Assembly (NCBI GenBank): GCA_022561525.1
Contig: JADFRB010000171.1
Coordinates: forward strand, 1 to 5,423
Length of the DNA: 5,423 nucleotides
From: Nitrospinota bacterium
Lineage (GTDB): Bacteria > Nitrospirota > Nitrospiria > Nitrospirales > UBA8639
Direction of reading: 5' to 3'
Shown: positions 1 to 4,305 of the stretch, in pieces
Layout: each line of letters begins with the position of its first letter
Position numbering within the stretch: position 1 is the stretch's first letter
Position numbers and translations under genes: made by a program
The notes under the pieces: generated by a model
The model's input: the letters and a program-made list of their open reading frames with translations, nothing else
Database searches by the model: none
Told to the model about the DNA's origin: nothing

Positions 1-62
1 GGAGTACGTGAGCACGGCAAAATGGCGAGAACGTCGCTAGCGGTTTTTTTCAACATTCCCAT
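1..62. repeat. Partial arm of a dispersed Nitrospira-type inverted repeat
   Basis: No credible coding frame covers this edge. Read on the plus strand it carries GAGTACGTGAG, then GGCGAGAACGTCGCTAGCGG, then a run of seven T and CAACATTCC. From memory this resembles the right half of a long inverted repeat scattered between genes in Nitrospira genomes, whose arm reads roughly GTACGTTGAG, GCGAGAACGCCGCTGGCGG, CTTTTTCAGCATCC. The left half would lie outside the window. The recognition is memory-based and unverified. The alternative is plain intergenic sequence downstream of ffs containing the 8-base palindrome CGCTAGCG. Confidence 0.45.
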
Positions 63-81
63 TCAAAAAACCGGGGCCAGG
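63..81 (-). terminator. Terminator-like end of ffs
   Basis: On the minus strand the closing helix of the SRP RNA (its 3' strand is 73-81) is followed by GG and then six U at 70-65. A GC-rich helix followed directly by a U run is the pattern of an intrinsic terminator, so the RNA's own terminal stem may also end transcription. The U run is short and may need 3' trimming. Confidence 0.5.
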
Positions 82-173
82 TGATCCTGCGGCACACAGA
101 CTCGTCTGCTTACCGTTGCTTCCTTCCGGACCTGGCGGGGTTCACAAGATTCTGCTGCACAGGGCCCAGCCCC
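71..173 (-). ncRNA. ffs: Small signal recognition particle RNA (4.5S RNA)
   Basis: This gene encodes the RNA of the bacterial signal recognition particle, which binds Ffh and directs ribosomes making membrane and secreted proteins to the inner membrane through FtsY. On the minus strand the hallmark core CCAGGUCCGGAAGGAAGCA is present, with the GGAA tetraloop and both strands of the conserved internal loops, followed by a CGGUAAGCAG segment much like other 4.5S RNAs. The ends pair as a 9-bp helix (173-165 with 73-81, including two G-U pairs), which sets the limits at about 103 nt, the usual size for the short form without an Alu domain. It lies downstream of tRNA-Ser on the same strand with about 114 nt between them and no clear promoter of its own, so co-transcription with the tRNA is likely. 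Exact ends are uncertain by a few bases. Confidence 0.95.
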
Positions 174-246
174 TTTTCTGTGCCATTTCTTCAACGCGGA
201 TTCAGTAGGCGAATACGCTTCTGTTTCGTCTTTCGCATTTTTTTTT

Positions 247-274
247 ACGAGATACGAGCGACGAGATACAAGGG
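247..274. repeat. Two tandem 14-nt units (ACGAGATAC words)
   Basis: Two consecutive 14-base units, ACGAGATACGAGCG (247-260) and ACGAGATACAAGGG (261-274), match at 12 of 14 positions. A near copy of 247-263 (16 of 17 bases) lies inverted at 1810-1826, and a related array occupies 1866-1915. They sit in the spacer between ffs and tRNA-Ser just after a run of nine T (238-246). No function is known to me. Confidence 0.6.
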
Positions 275-287
275 ACGGTCTTCTATG

Positions 288-377
288 TGGCGGAGAGGAT
301 GGGATTCGAACCCATGGTACCGTTGCCGGTACACGTGCTTTCCAAGCACGCCGAATCGGCCACTCTCGCACCTCTCC
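288..377 (-). tRNA. tRNA-Ser (anticodon GGA)
   Basis: This is a class II tRNA of 90 nt including an encoded CCA end (290-288 on the minus strand). The acceptor stem pairs GGAGAGG (377-371) with CCUCUCC near the 3' end, with G as discriminator base. The anticodon stem GUGC/GCAC encloses the loop with anticodon GGA, which reads the serine codons UCC and UCU. A long variable arm (UACCG, GCAA, CGGUA) and the T arm GGGUUCGAAUCCC follow. Long variable arm plus G discriminator fit serine identity. It lies upstream of ffs on the same strand. A promoter candidate is about 90 bases upstream at 467-495. Confidence 0.97.
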
Positions 378-466
378 AAACCATTTTTTAGTAGCGTTTT
401 TACCTGTTCGAGCCAACTTTCAGACTGCGCAAGCAGGCCTTTCTCTCATTTTCAGCAAGGTTGAAT

Positions 467-495
467 ATTTTATCACGGGCCCATCTGGTCCACAA
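467..495 (-). promoter_or_regulatory. Candidate sigma-70 promoter for tRNA-Ser and ffs
   Basis: On the minus strand TTGTGG (495-490) and TAAAAT (472-467) are separated by exactly 17 bases, and the -10 box is preceded by TGA, giving an extended -10 pattern (TGnTAAAAT). Transcription would start near 460 and run into the tRNA 83 bases later. The -35 box is weak. A second, poorer candidate (TTGGCT, 17 bases, TACTAA) lies just upstream of the tRNA. Confidence 0.4.
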
Positions 496-535
496 GGATA
501 GCTCTTTCGGGCCTGTTCAAGCCCTGTTCTGATCC

Positions 536-563
536 TTCGACACACTCAGGACAAGATGTCGAA
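536..563. repeat. Short inverted repeat with the TTCGACAnnCTCAGGACA word
   Basis: TTCGACA (536-542) and TGTCGAA (557-563) form a perfect 7-bp stem around a 14-base loop that contains CTCAGGACA. The word CCTTCGACA-CTCAGGACA resembles a short palindromic element I recall as scattered between genes in many bacteria. It lies downstream of the convergent-free end of the membrane-protein gene and upstream of the tRNA-Ser promoter candidate. It may be a mobile REP-like unit or a weak transcript-end hairpin. Confidence 0.5.
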
Positions 564-576
564 TGAAGACCTGATT

Positions 577-659
577 CGTGAAGTGTCATGGGTGAAGCGT
601 GGAAGAAATTCCATCGCGTTTTTCTCCTACGTATCACGTTTCACACATGACACTTCACG
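577..659. repeat. Long imperfect inverted repeat downstream of the membrane-protein operon
   Basis: Two 24-base arms, 577-600 and 636-659, are reverse complements at 22 of 24 positions and enclose 35 bases. The arms have internal 14-base spacing: GTGAAG recurs at 578 and 592 in the left arm, and TTCAC at 640 and 654 in the right. The structure starts 4 bases past the stop codon of the gene ending at 664, so it could fold at the 3' end of that message and protect it or slow transcription. There is no U run for a classical terminator on either strand. The word style matches repeats at 247-274 and 1866-1915. Confidence 0.7.
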
Positions 660-663
660 TCTA

Positions 664-1476
664 CTAGGACCCCAGCGACCGGGCACGAAATTGCCGTTGT
701 CGTCTGGACGACCCATGCAATGCCGAAAAGAGGAACCCGCGAAATAACATCATTACCACCACGCCTATCGGTGTAAGGATGAGGACGATCACTGTGGCCA
801 GAAATGAGGAAAAGCCGAGAAGTTGGAATAGCTGAGCCAGTACAGCAAACGACAGCTGCAACAATTGCAAAAAGTCCAAGCCGATGAGCCGGCCTCCTTG
901 GGCTGAAATCAGAAAGAAGAACGACAGCCCAAACGGCGTGAGAATCACCGCTAAAGGCAAAAACCATTCAATCCAGTTTTCTAGAACGAACTCGTAGCTT
1001 TCTTTTAGGCTGTCGAGGGGCGAACCAAGGTGGACTTGATAGATGATTTCCGGGACGGGATTCAGCAAAAGAAAAAGCAGGAAAAGCACCGCCGAGACGA
1101 TGGCAGGCCCGTTGGGATTGGCGTGCATTCCGATTTCCAAAAACTGCAATGGTACCCAGACAATAAACCCAATGGAAATGACATCCCAAAAATATTGACC
1201 GGCTGCCTTCCACAAATTTTTCCAGGTCATTCGGCGTGTAGTCATCACGGCTTGCTCTACCAGACTCAAGAGCGTTCCCACGGCGAAGGCATTGGCGGCT
1301 CCCAACAAAAATCCGCCGAGCCTACCTAGTGACATGGCCACGCCCGTGATGAGGAACATCAAGATGGCGAGTACGACAACGGCTGCAATAAGGGTCCAAT
1401 TCCTGGTCAATGAAGAAAAGGTGGCACGCAGGGCCTGTCGATATAACTCAAGGGTCGCTCGGACGAGCTCGGACAT
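664..1476 (-). CDS. Polytopic inner-membrane protein of unknown function, 270 aa
   Basis: I do not recognise the family. The protein has about six or seven hydrophobic segments, roughly residues 28-50, 54-74, 98-115, 124-143, 172-192, 200-222 and 226-248. It lacks a cleavable signal peptide and ends in a basic tail (residues 258-266, rich in R and Q) that is probably cytoplasmic. The N-terminal 27 residues look like an amphipathic helix. Residues 139-170 contain a polar loop with NPVPEIIYQ and a SLKESYEFVLENW helix. No catalytic or ligand-binding motif is evident. The start at 1476 is chosen because the MSELVRATLELYRQ helix begins there, though no good Shine-Dalgarno sequence precedes it. It lies 18 bases after the 86-residue gene and is probably co-transcribed and perhaps translationally coupled with it. 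An inverted repeat follows the stop. It could be an integral membrane regulator, carrier or structural protein; the sequence does not decide. Confidence 0.85.
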   Translation of the reverse strand: MSELVRATLELYRQALRATFSSLTRNWTLIAAVVVLAILMFLITGVAMSLGRLGGFLLGAANAFAVGTLLSLVEQAVMTTRRMTWKNLWKAAGQYFWDVISIGFIVWVPLQFLEIGMHANPNGPAIVSAVLFLLFLLLNPVPEIIYQVHLGSPLDSLKESYEFVLENWIEWFLPLAVILTPFGLSFFFLISAQGGRLIGLDFLQLLQLSFAVLAQLFQLLGFSSFLATVIVLILTPIGVVVMMLFRGFLFSALHGSSRRQRQFRARSLGS

Positions 1477-1494
1477 GTGTGGTCGTATAGAGAA

Positions 1495-1755
1495 TCAGGC
1501 TTGAGGATTTTGAGGCGTGGACTTTGGTTGCAGCTTGATTGCAAGGATTTCCTGTAGCTGTCGGTCCCGTTCTTGCCTGATCATGGTCAATCGCTTAGGG
1601 CGATTGAGGGTCCACCATTTGACCCGGTCTTTGAAGGTGACCATTTTGGGCCGCGTACTACCTTGACTGCTTTCCTGAAAGTTGTAGCCCTTCGCGGTTC
1701 CTTGTTTTTGGGAAAACTGTTCGTAAATATCGAGGTAGAGTTTCTTGAGTCCCAT
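1495..1755 (-). CDS. Small basic protein of unknown function, 86 aa
   Basis: This small soluble protein has no signal peptide or membrane segment. The first 15 residues (MGLKKLYLDIYEQFS) look helical, the middle is polar and rich in Q, S and G, and residues 36-72 are strongly basic with a predicted helix (TMIRQERDRQLQEILAI). The last dozen residues are a low-complexity P/Q tail. I do not know the family. Evidence that it is real: an uninterrupted frame, AAGG at 1768-1765 placed 9 bases before the ATG, and tight linkage (18 bases) to the membrane-protein gene downstream, which suggests one transcript. A partner or cytoplasmic accessory of that protein is possible but only inferred. A weak promoter pattern (TTGCCA then TAAGGT) overlaps its ribosome binding site and is not convincing. 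Confidence 0.7.
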   Translation of the reverse strand: MGLKKLYLDIYEQFSQKQGTAKGYNFQESSQGSTRPKMVTFKDRVKWWTLNRPKRLTMIRQERDRQLQEILAIKLQPKSTPQNPQA

Positions 1756-1766
1756 AACTCTTTACC

Positions 1767-1779
1767 TTAGCTCAGTTGG
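1767..1779 (+). other. tRNA D-arm-like 13-base word
   Basis: TTAGCTCAGTTGG is identical to the common D-arm consensus of bacterial tRNAs, but no acceptor, anticodon or T arm can be built around it. It lies just upstream of the 86-residue gene on the other strand and overlaps that gene's ribosome binding site. It may be a relic of a tRNA end, or chance. Confidence 0.3.
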
Positions 1780-1809
1780 CGCGATTCTGGCAAGAAGAGA
1801 ATGGAAATT

Positions 1810-1826
1810 CGTCGTTCGTATCTCGT
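1810..1826. repeat. Inverted copy of the ACGAGATACGA repeat
   Basis: The reverse complement of this stretch, ACGAGATACGAACGACG, matches 247-263 at 16 of 17 bases. A GC-rich segment with CGCGC (1832-1836) and GCGCG (1849-1853), able to form a small hairpin, follows directly, and then the tandem array at 1866-1915. Together they fill most of the gap between the minus-strand and plus-strand genes. Confidence 0.6.
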
Positions 1827-1865
1827 GCCTGCGCGCTGTAGCGCTCCGGCGCGTGAGCGTGAAAG

Positions 1866-1915
1866 AACGGAATAGGAACCACGAAATACGAATCCCGAAA
1901 TACGAACCACGGAAT
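1866..1915. repeat. 14-nt tandem array, about 3.5 units
   Basis: Consecutive 14-base units start at 1866 (AACGGAATAGGAAC), 1880 (CACGAAATACGAAT) and 1894 (CCCGAAATACGAAC), with a decaying partial unit at 1908 (CACGGAAT). The two central units match at 12 of 14 positions. The unit resembles the ACGAGATACGAGCG unit at 247-274, so the two arrays look related. The array ends 15 bases before the promoter candidate for tRNA-Leu and tig. Confidence 0.65.
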
Positions 1916-1929
1916 CGGGGTTATAGTCG

Positions 1930-1959
1930 TTGACACTGTACGCAAGGTGTGGGTAAATA
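1930..1959 (+). promoter_or_regulatory. Candidate sigma-70 promoter for tRNA-Leu and the tig-clpP-clpX operon
   Basis: A perfect -35 consensus TTGACA (1930-1935) is followed after 17 or 18 bases by GTAAAT or TAAATA (1953-1959), a mediocre -10 box. Transcription would start near 1966 and yield a leader of about 105 nt before tRNA-Leu. It is the best plus-strand promoter pattern in the gap. Whether transcription continues past the tRNA into tig is not shown by the sequence. Confidence 0.45.
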
Positions 1960-1975
1960 GGAAAAACAGCTTAAC

Positions 1976-2012
1976 AAACAAGGGTCTGTGACGCATGATA
2001 GAGCCCTTGTTT
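1976..2012 (+). other. Leader hairpin upstream of tRNA-Leu
   Basis: AAACAAGGG (1976-1984) and CCCTTGTTT (2004-2012) form a perfect 9-bp stem, extendable by two pairs beyond a one-base bulge, around a 19-base loop. It would lie about 10 bases into the transcript from the promoter candidate at 1930. On the plus strand no T run follows. On the minus strand it is followed by GTTTGTTAAGCTGTTTTT, a T-rich stretch, so a minus-strand terminator is another reading, although no minus-strand gene lies upstream. Confidence 0.55.
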
Positions 2013-2070
2013 CGCTCGATTTACCTGGGTCACGATTCAATTCATCCTCCTAAGATAGCTGGCCATCGAG

Positions 2071-2153
2071 GCGAGAGTGGCGGAACTGGCAGACGCGCGA
2101 GATTTAGGATCTCGTGGGAGACCGTGGGGGTTCAAGTCCCTCCTCTCGCACCA
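2071..2153 (+). tRNA. tRNA-Leu (anticodon UAG)
   Basis: This class II tRNA has 83 nt including the encoded CCA (2151-2153). The acceptor stem pairs GCGAGAG (2071-2077) with CUCUCGC (2143-2149), with A as discriminator base, as usual for leucine. The D arm contains GGCGGAACUGGCAGACGC. The anticodon stem CGAGA/UCUCG encloses the loop UUUAGGA with anticodon UAG, which reads CUA and probably other CUN codons. A variable arm (GUGGGAGACCGU) and the T arm GGGGGUUCAAGUCCCUC follow. The gene lies 61 bases upstream of tig on the same strand. The two may share a transcript that is cut to release the tRNA. Confidence 0.97.
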
Positions 2154-2183
2154 CGTTTCGGTGGGGTTCTTCGCATCGACTCA

Positions 2184-2198
2184 TTAATACATTATTAA
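2184..2198 (+). promoter_or_regulatory. AT-rich palindrome just before the tig ribosome binding site
   Basis: TTAATA (2184-2189) and TATTAA (2193-2198) are a perfect inverted repeat around CAT, immediately before the AAAGG ribosome binding site of tig. It could be a protein-binding site or keep the ribosome entry region unstructured. TAATAC inside it could serve as a -10 box, but no -35 partner is clear. Confidence 0.3.
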
Positions 2199-2214
2199 AA
2201 GGCAGAGACGTATC

Positions 2215-3540
2215 ATGAAATTGGAAGTGACAGAACTGGGTCCGGTGAAACGGGCGATCAAAATTGAGGTTCCTGAAGATGCCGTCAACCAAGAATTTGA
2301 TCGGGTGTACACGAACCTGAAACGGCAAGTCCGTATCCCTGGATTTCGTCCAGGTAAAGCCCCCATGGCCATGCTGGTAAAGCGGTATGCGAAAGCCGTA
2401 GAGCAAGATGTCATCCAAAGCCTGGTGCCGAATTACTACCAACGGGCGATGAAAGAGGCCGGTGTCTCTCCGGTCTTGGTAGAAATTCCCCCGCTCGACC
2501 GGATGAAAGCCCAACGCGATACCTCGTTGACATTTACCGCCACGGTCGAGATCAAGCCAACATTCGAATTGCGCGATTACCGTCCGCCCAATCCTATTTC
2601 ATTAAAGCCTGACACACGATCGATTTCTGATGAAGATGTGGACAAGGCCTTGGAAAAGCTACGGGAGTCACAAGCACAGATAGATGCGGTGCCGAAGGAT
2701 ACACCGCTCGATGAAGGTCTGTTTGCCGTGGTGAATATCGAAGGCCTCCTTGATGGTGAACCGGTTGAGGGATCGAAGAAAGATGGCCATCTCCACACAG
2801 TCGGATCGAACGAATTGGTCCTGGGCATCAAGATTGACGAAGCGCTGATGGGAAAAACTGAAGGGCAAATCGCGGAAGTGGTTCAAGAATATCCGGCGAC
2901 TCACCCCGACGAACGATTGGCAGGAAAGTCCGTCACGTTTCGGATTGCTATCGTGGGGGTGAAGCAAAAAAATGTTCCAGCGTTGGATGACGAATTCGCC
3001 AAAGACTGCGGCCCCTATGAATCCCTGGATGCACTCAAAGACAAAGTGCGCACGGAGTTGGAGAATGCACTGAAACGAGAGGTGGAAGAGGCGTACAAAG
3101 ATCAAATCATTGAGCGGCTTGTGACTATGCATCACTTTGATCTCCCTGAAGTGCTAGTGGAACGGGAAGTCAAAGCCATGGTTCGTCAACGCTTAATGAG
3201 CGAGCAGCGTAAAAAAGGTGGCGGGCCTTCCCCTGATGATCAAACGTATTGGGAAGCGGAAGTGAAACGCTTGCAACAAGACCTTGCACCCGATGCCAAA
3301 AAACGCGTCAAACTCGCGCTGATCCTTGAGGCAATTGCCGACAAAGAAGGGGTATCTGTTTCCGATCAAGACATTCAAGAGGAAATCACCAAATTGGCGC
3401 ACAGCCTTCGAATTCCTGTTGAGAATATCCAGGATATGATCACATCAGGTGGGGATACGTCCCGTCAAGAGTTTGAAGACCGGATTCGTTCAGAACGAGC
3501 GTTGCAGCAGGTGTATCAATTTGCGGTGATTCAAGGATAA
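2215..3540 (+). CDS. tig: Trigger factor, ribosome-associated chaperone, 441 aa
   Basis: Trigger factor binds ribosomal protein L23 at the tunnel exit and cradles nascent chains. The full length (441 residues; E. coli 432) is present. Residues 1-115 form the ribosome-binding domain with the signature GFRPGKAP at 43-50. Residues 168-250 are the FKBP-like domain inserted between the two halves of the chaperone body, and residues 255-441 are the helical, SurA-like C-terminal arms (PALDDEFAKDCG at 255-266 begins it). The start at 2215 is preceded by AAAGG, about 12 bases upstream. The isomerase pocket is unusual: where E. coli has FEGG, IPGFE and FPEEYHA, this protein reads VEGS (184-187), VLGIK (202-206) and YPATHPD (226-232), so several aromatic residues of the pocket are gone while the rest of the domain is kept. 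It is the first gene of the tig-clpP-clpX cluster and is 117 bases from clpP. Confidence 0.97.
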   Translation: MKLEVTELGPVKRAIKIEVPEDAVNQEFDRVYTNLKRQVRIPGFRPGKAPMAMLVKRYAKAVEQDVIQSLVPNYYQRAMKEAGVSPVLVEIPPLDRMKAQRDTSLTFTATVEIKPTFELRDYRPPNPISLKPDTRSISDEDVDKALEKLRESQAQIDAVPKDTPLDEGLFAVVNIEGLLDGEPVEGSKKDGHLHTVGSNELVLGIKIDEALMGKTEGQIAEVVQEYPATHPDERLAGKSVTFRIAIVGVKQKNVPALDDEFAKDCGPYESLDALKDKVRTELENALKREVEEAYKDQIIERLVTMHHFDLPEVLVEREVKAMVRQRLMSEQRKKGGGPSPDDQTYWEAEVKRLQQDLAPDAKKRVKLALILEAIADKEGVSVSDQDIQEEITKLAHSLRIPVENIQDMITSGGDTSRQEFEDRIRSERALQQVYQFAVIQG

Positions 3541-3610
3541 GCTTTGGAGAATTTGGCTACATCGTTGCAGCGAGAACCGTCTGAAGTTTCCTTCTCTCTG
3601 GGTGGCCTGG

Positions 3611-3638
3611 TTTACTGACAATCTGAATTGTTTACCGA
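3611..3638 (+). promoter_or_regulatory. Direct and inverted repeats in the tig-clpP gap
   Basis: The 117-base gap between tig and clpP holds a direct repeat, TTTACTGA (3611-3618) and TTTACCGA (3631-3638), 20 bases apart, flanking the small palindrome ACAAT-CTGA-ATTGT (3618-3631). The spacing of two helical turns would suit a regulator bound to one face of the DNA. I see no good promoter boxes or terminator in this gap, so clpP is probably transcribed from upstream. Confidence 0.25.
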
Positions 3639-3642
3639 ACAG

Positions 3643-3648
3643 AAAGGG
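3643..3648 (+). promoter_or_regulatory. Ribosome binding site that decides the clpP start
   Basis: AAAGGG lies 9 bases before the ATG at 3658. The frame is open further upstream to a TTG at 3628, but that codon has no such site and would add ten residues absent from other ClpP proteins. Confidence 0.8.
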
Positions 3649-3657
3649 CAGACCTGT

Positions 3658-4272
3658 ATGTTAGTTCCAATGGTCATTGAAACGACGAACCGCGGTGAGC
3701 GGGCCTATGATATCTACTCCCGCCTGTTGAAAGATCGGATTATCTTCCTTGGGACTCCGATTGACGATGTCTTTTCGAACCTCATCATTGCTCAGTTGCT
3801 GTTTTTAGAAGCGGAAGATCCTGAAAAAGACATTAATCTCTATATCAATACCCCTGGTGGGAGCGTGACGGCAGGGCTTGGAATTTATGATACCATGCAA
3901 TATGTCAAAGCTCCGATTACCACCATTTGCATGGGACAGGCTGCCAGCATGGGAGCCTTTCTGCTTGGCGGGGGAACGAAGGGTAAACGGTATGCTCTCC
4001 CGAATGCCCGTGTGATGATTCATCAACCGATGGGGGGCTTCCAAGGCCAGGCCACCGAAATTGATATTCATGCCAGGGAAATATTAAAAATCCGTGAACG
4101 GCTGAACCAGATTTTATCTCACCACACCGGTCAGCCCTTAGAAAAAATTGCCCAGGATACGGAACGGGATTATTTTATGTCCGCTGATGAGGCCAAAGAA
4201 TATGGGCTGATTGATGAAGTGATTAGTCGAGTGCCAGAAAAGGATAAAGCGACAAACGGAAAGTCGTCGTGA
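3658..4272 (+). CDS. clpP: ATP-dependent Clp protease proteolytic subunit, 204 aa
   Basis: ClpP is the serine peptidase of the Clp machine. Two heptameric rings enclose a chamber that degrades proteins threaded in by ClpX or another Clp ATPase. The protein is full length (204 residues; E. coli 207). It begins [30 protein letters not shown], the typical amino end. The short propeptide is processed in many bacteria, leaving an axial loop that touches the ATPase. The catalytic triad is intact: Ser97 in GQAASMGA, His122 in MIHQPMGG and Asp171 in ERDYFMS. The oxyanion-loop glycines (NTPGGSV, 64-70) are also present. The start at 3658 rests on AAAGGG 9 bases upstream and on the family's usual N terminus. 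clpX follows after 33 bases, so the two are surely co-transcribed. Nothing unusual was seen. Confidence 0.98.
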   Translation: MLVPMVIETTNRGERAYDIYSRLLKDRIIFLGTPIDDVFSNLIIAQLLFLEAEDPEKDINLYINTPGGSVTAGLGIYDTMQYVKAPITTICMGQAASMGAFLLGGGTKGKRYALPNARVMIHQPMGGFQGQATEIDIHAREILKIRERLNQILSHHTGQPLEKIAQDTERDYFMSADEAKEYGLIDEVISRVPEKDKATNGKSS

Positions 4273-4283
4273 CACTATGTCTT

Positions 4284-4301
4284 AGGAGAAAGTCTTAAGG
4301 G
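4284..4301 (+). promoter_or_regulatory. Two tandem Shine-Dalgarno-like sites before clpX
   Basis: AGGAG (4284-4288) is the stronger match but lies 17 bases from the ATG at 4306, too far for normal use. AAGGG (4297-4301) lies only 4 bases away, closer than ideal. No start codon is suitably placed for the upstream site, so the ATG at 4306 stands. The first site may help hold ribosomes that have finished clpP. Confidence 0.4.
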
Positions 4302-4305
4302 ACGT

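Noticed and set aside
225..246. Plus-strand terminator ending in the nine-T run at 238-246
   Set aside because: Only a 5-bp stem with a large loop precedes it and there is no plus-strand gene upstream.
63..416. 117-residue minus-strand and 127-residue plus-strand open frames
   Set aside because: They run across ffs and tRNA-Ser, and their proteins are composed of RNA-gene sequence; no plausible ribosome binding site.
641..1504. Several open frames (641-967, 968-1213, 1030-1329, 1292-1504)
   Set aside because: They are other-frame shadows of the 270-residue membrane-protein gene and its junction with the small gene; low-complexity, no start signals.
1880..1915. CRISPR array
   Set aside because: Units are contiguous 14-mers without spacers.
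288..2153. Shared 11-base word GCGAGAGTGGC in the two tRNAs
   Set aside because: It falls at different positions (D-stem region of tRNA-Ser, acceptor stem of tRNA-Leu) and is explained by general class II tRNA sequence and chance, not by a repeat element.
1745..2198. Open frames through the 1756-2070 gap and tRNA-Leu
   Set aside because: They translate repeats and tRNA sequence; no ribosome binding site and no protein-like composition.
2104..3402. Minus-strand open frames inside tig
   Set aside because: Antisense shadows of a clearly recognised gene.
3628..3657. Longer clpP start at TTG 3628
   Set aside because: The ATG at 3658 has AAAGGG 9 bases upstream and gives the usual ClpP N terminus; the extra ten residues are not family-like.
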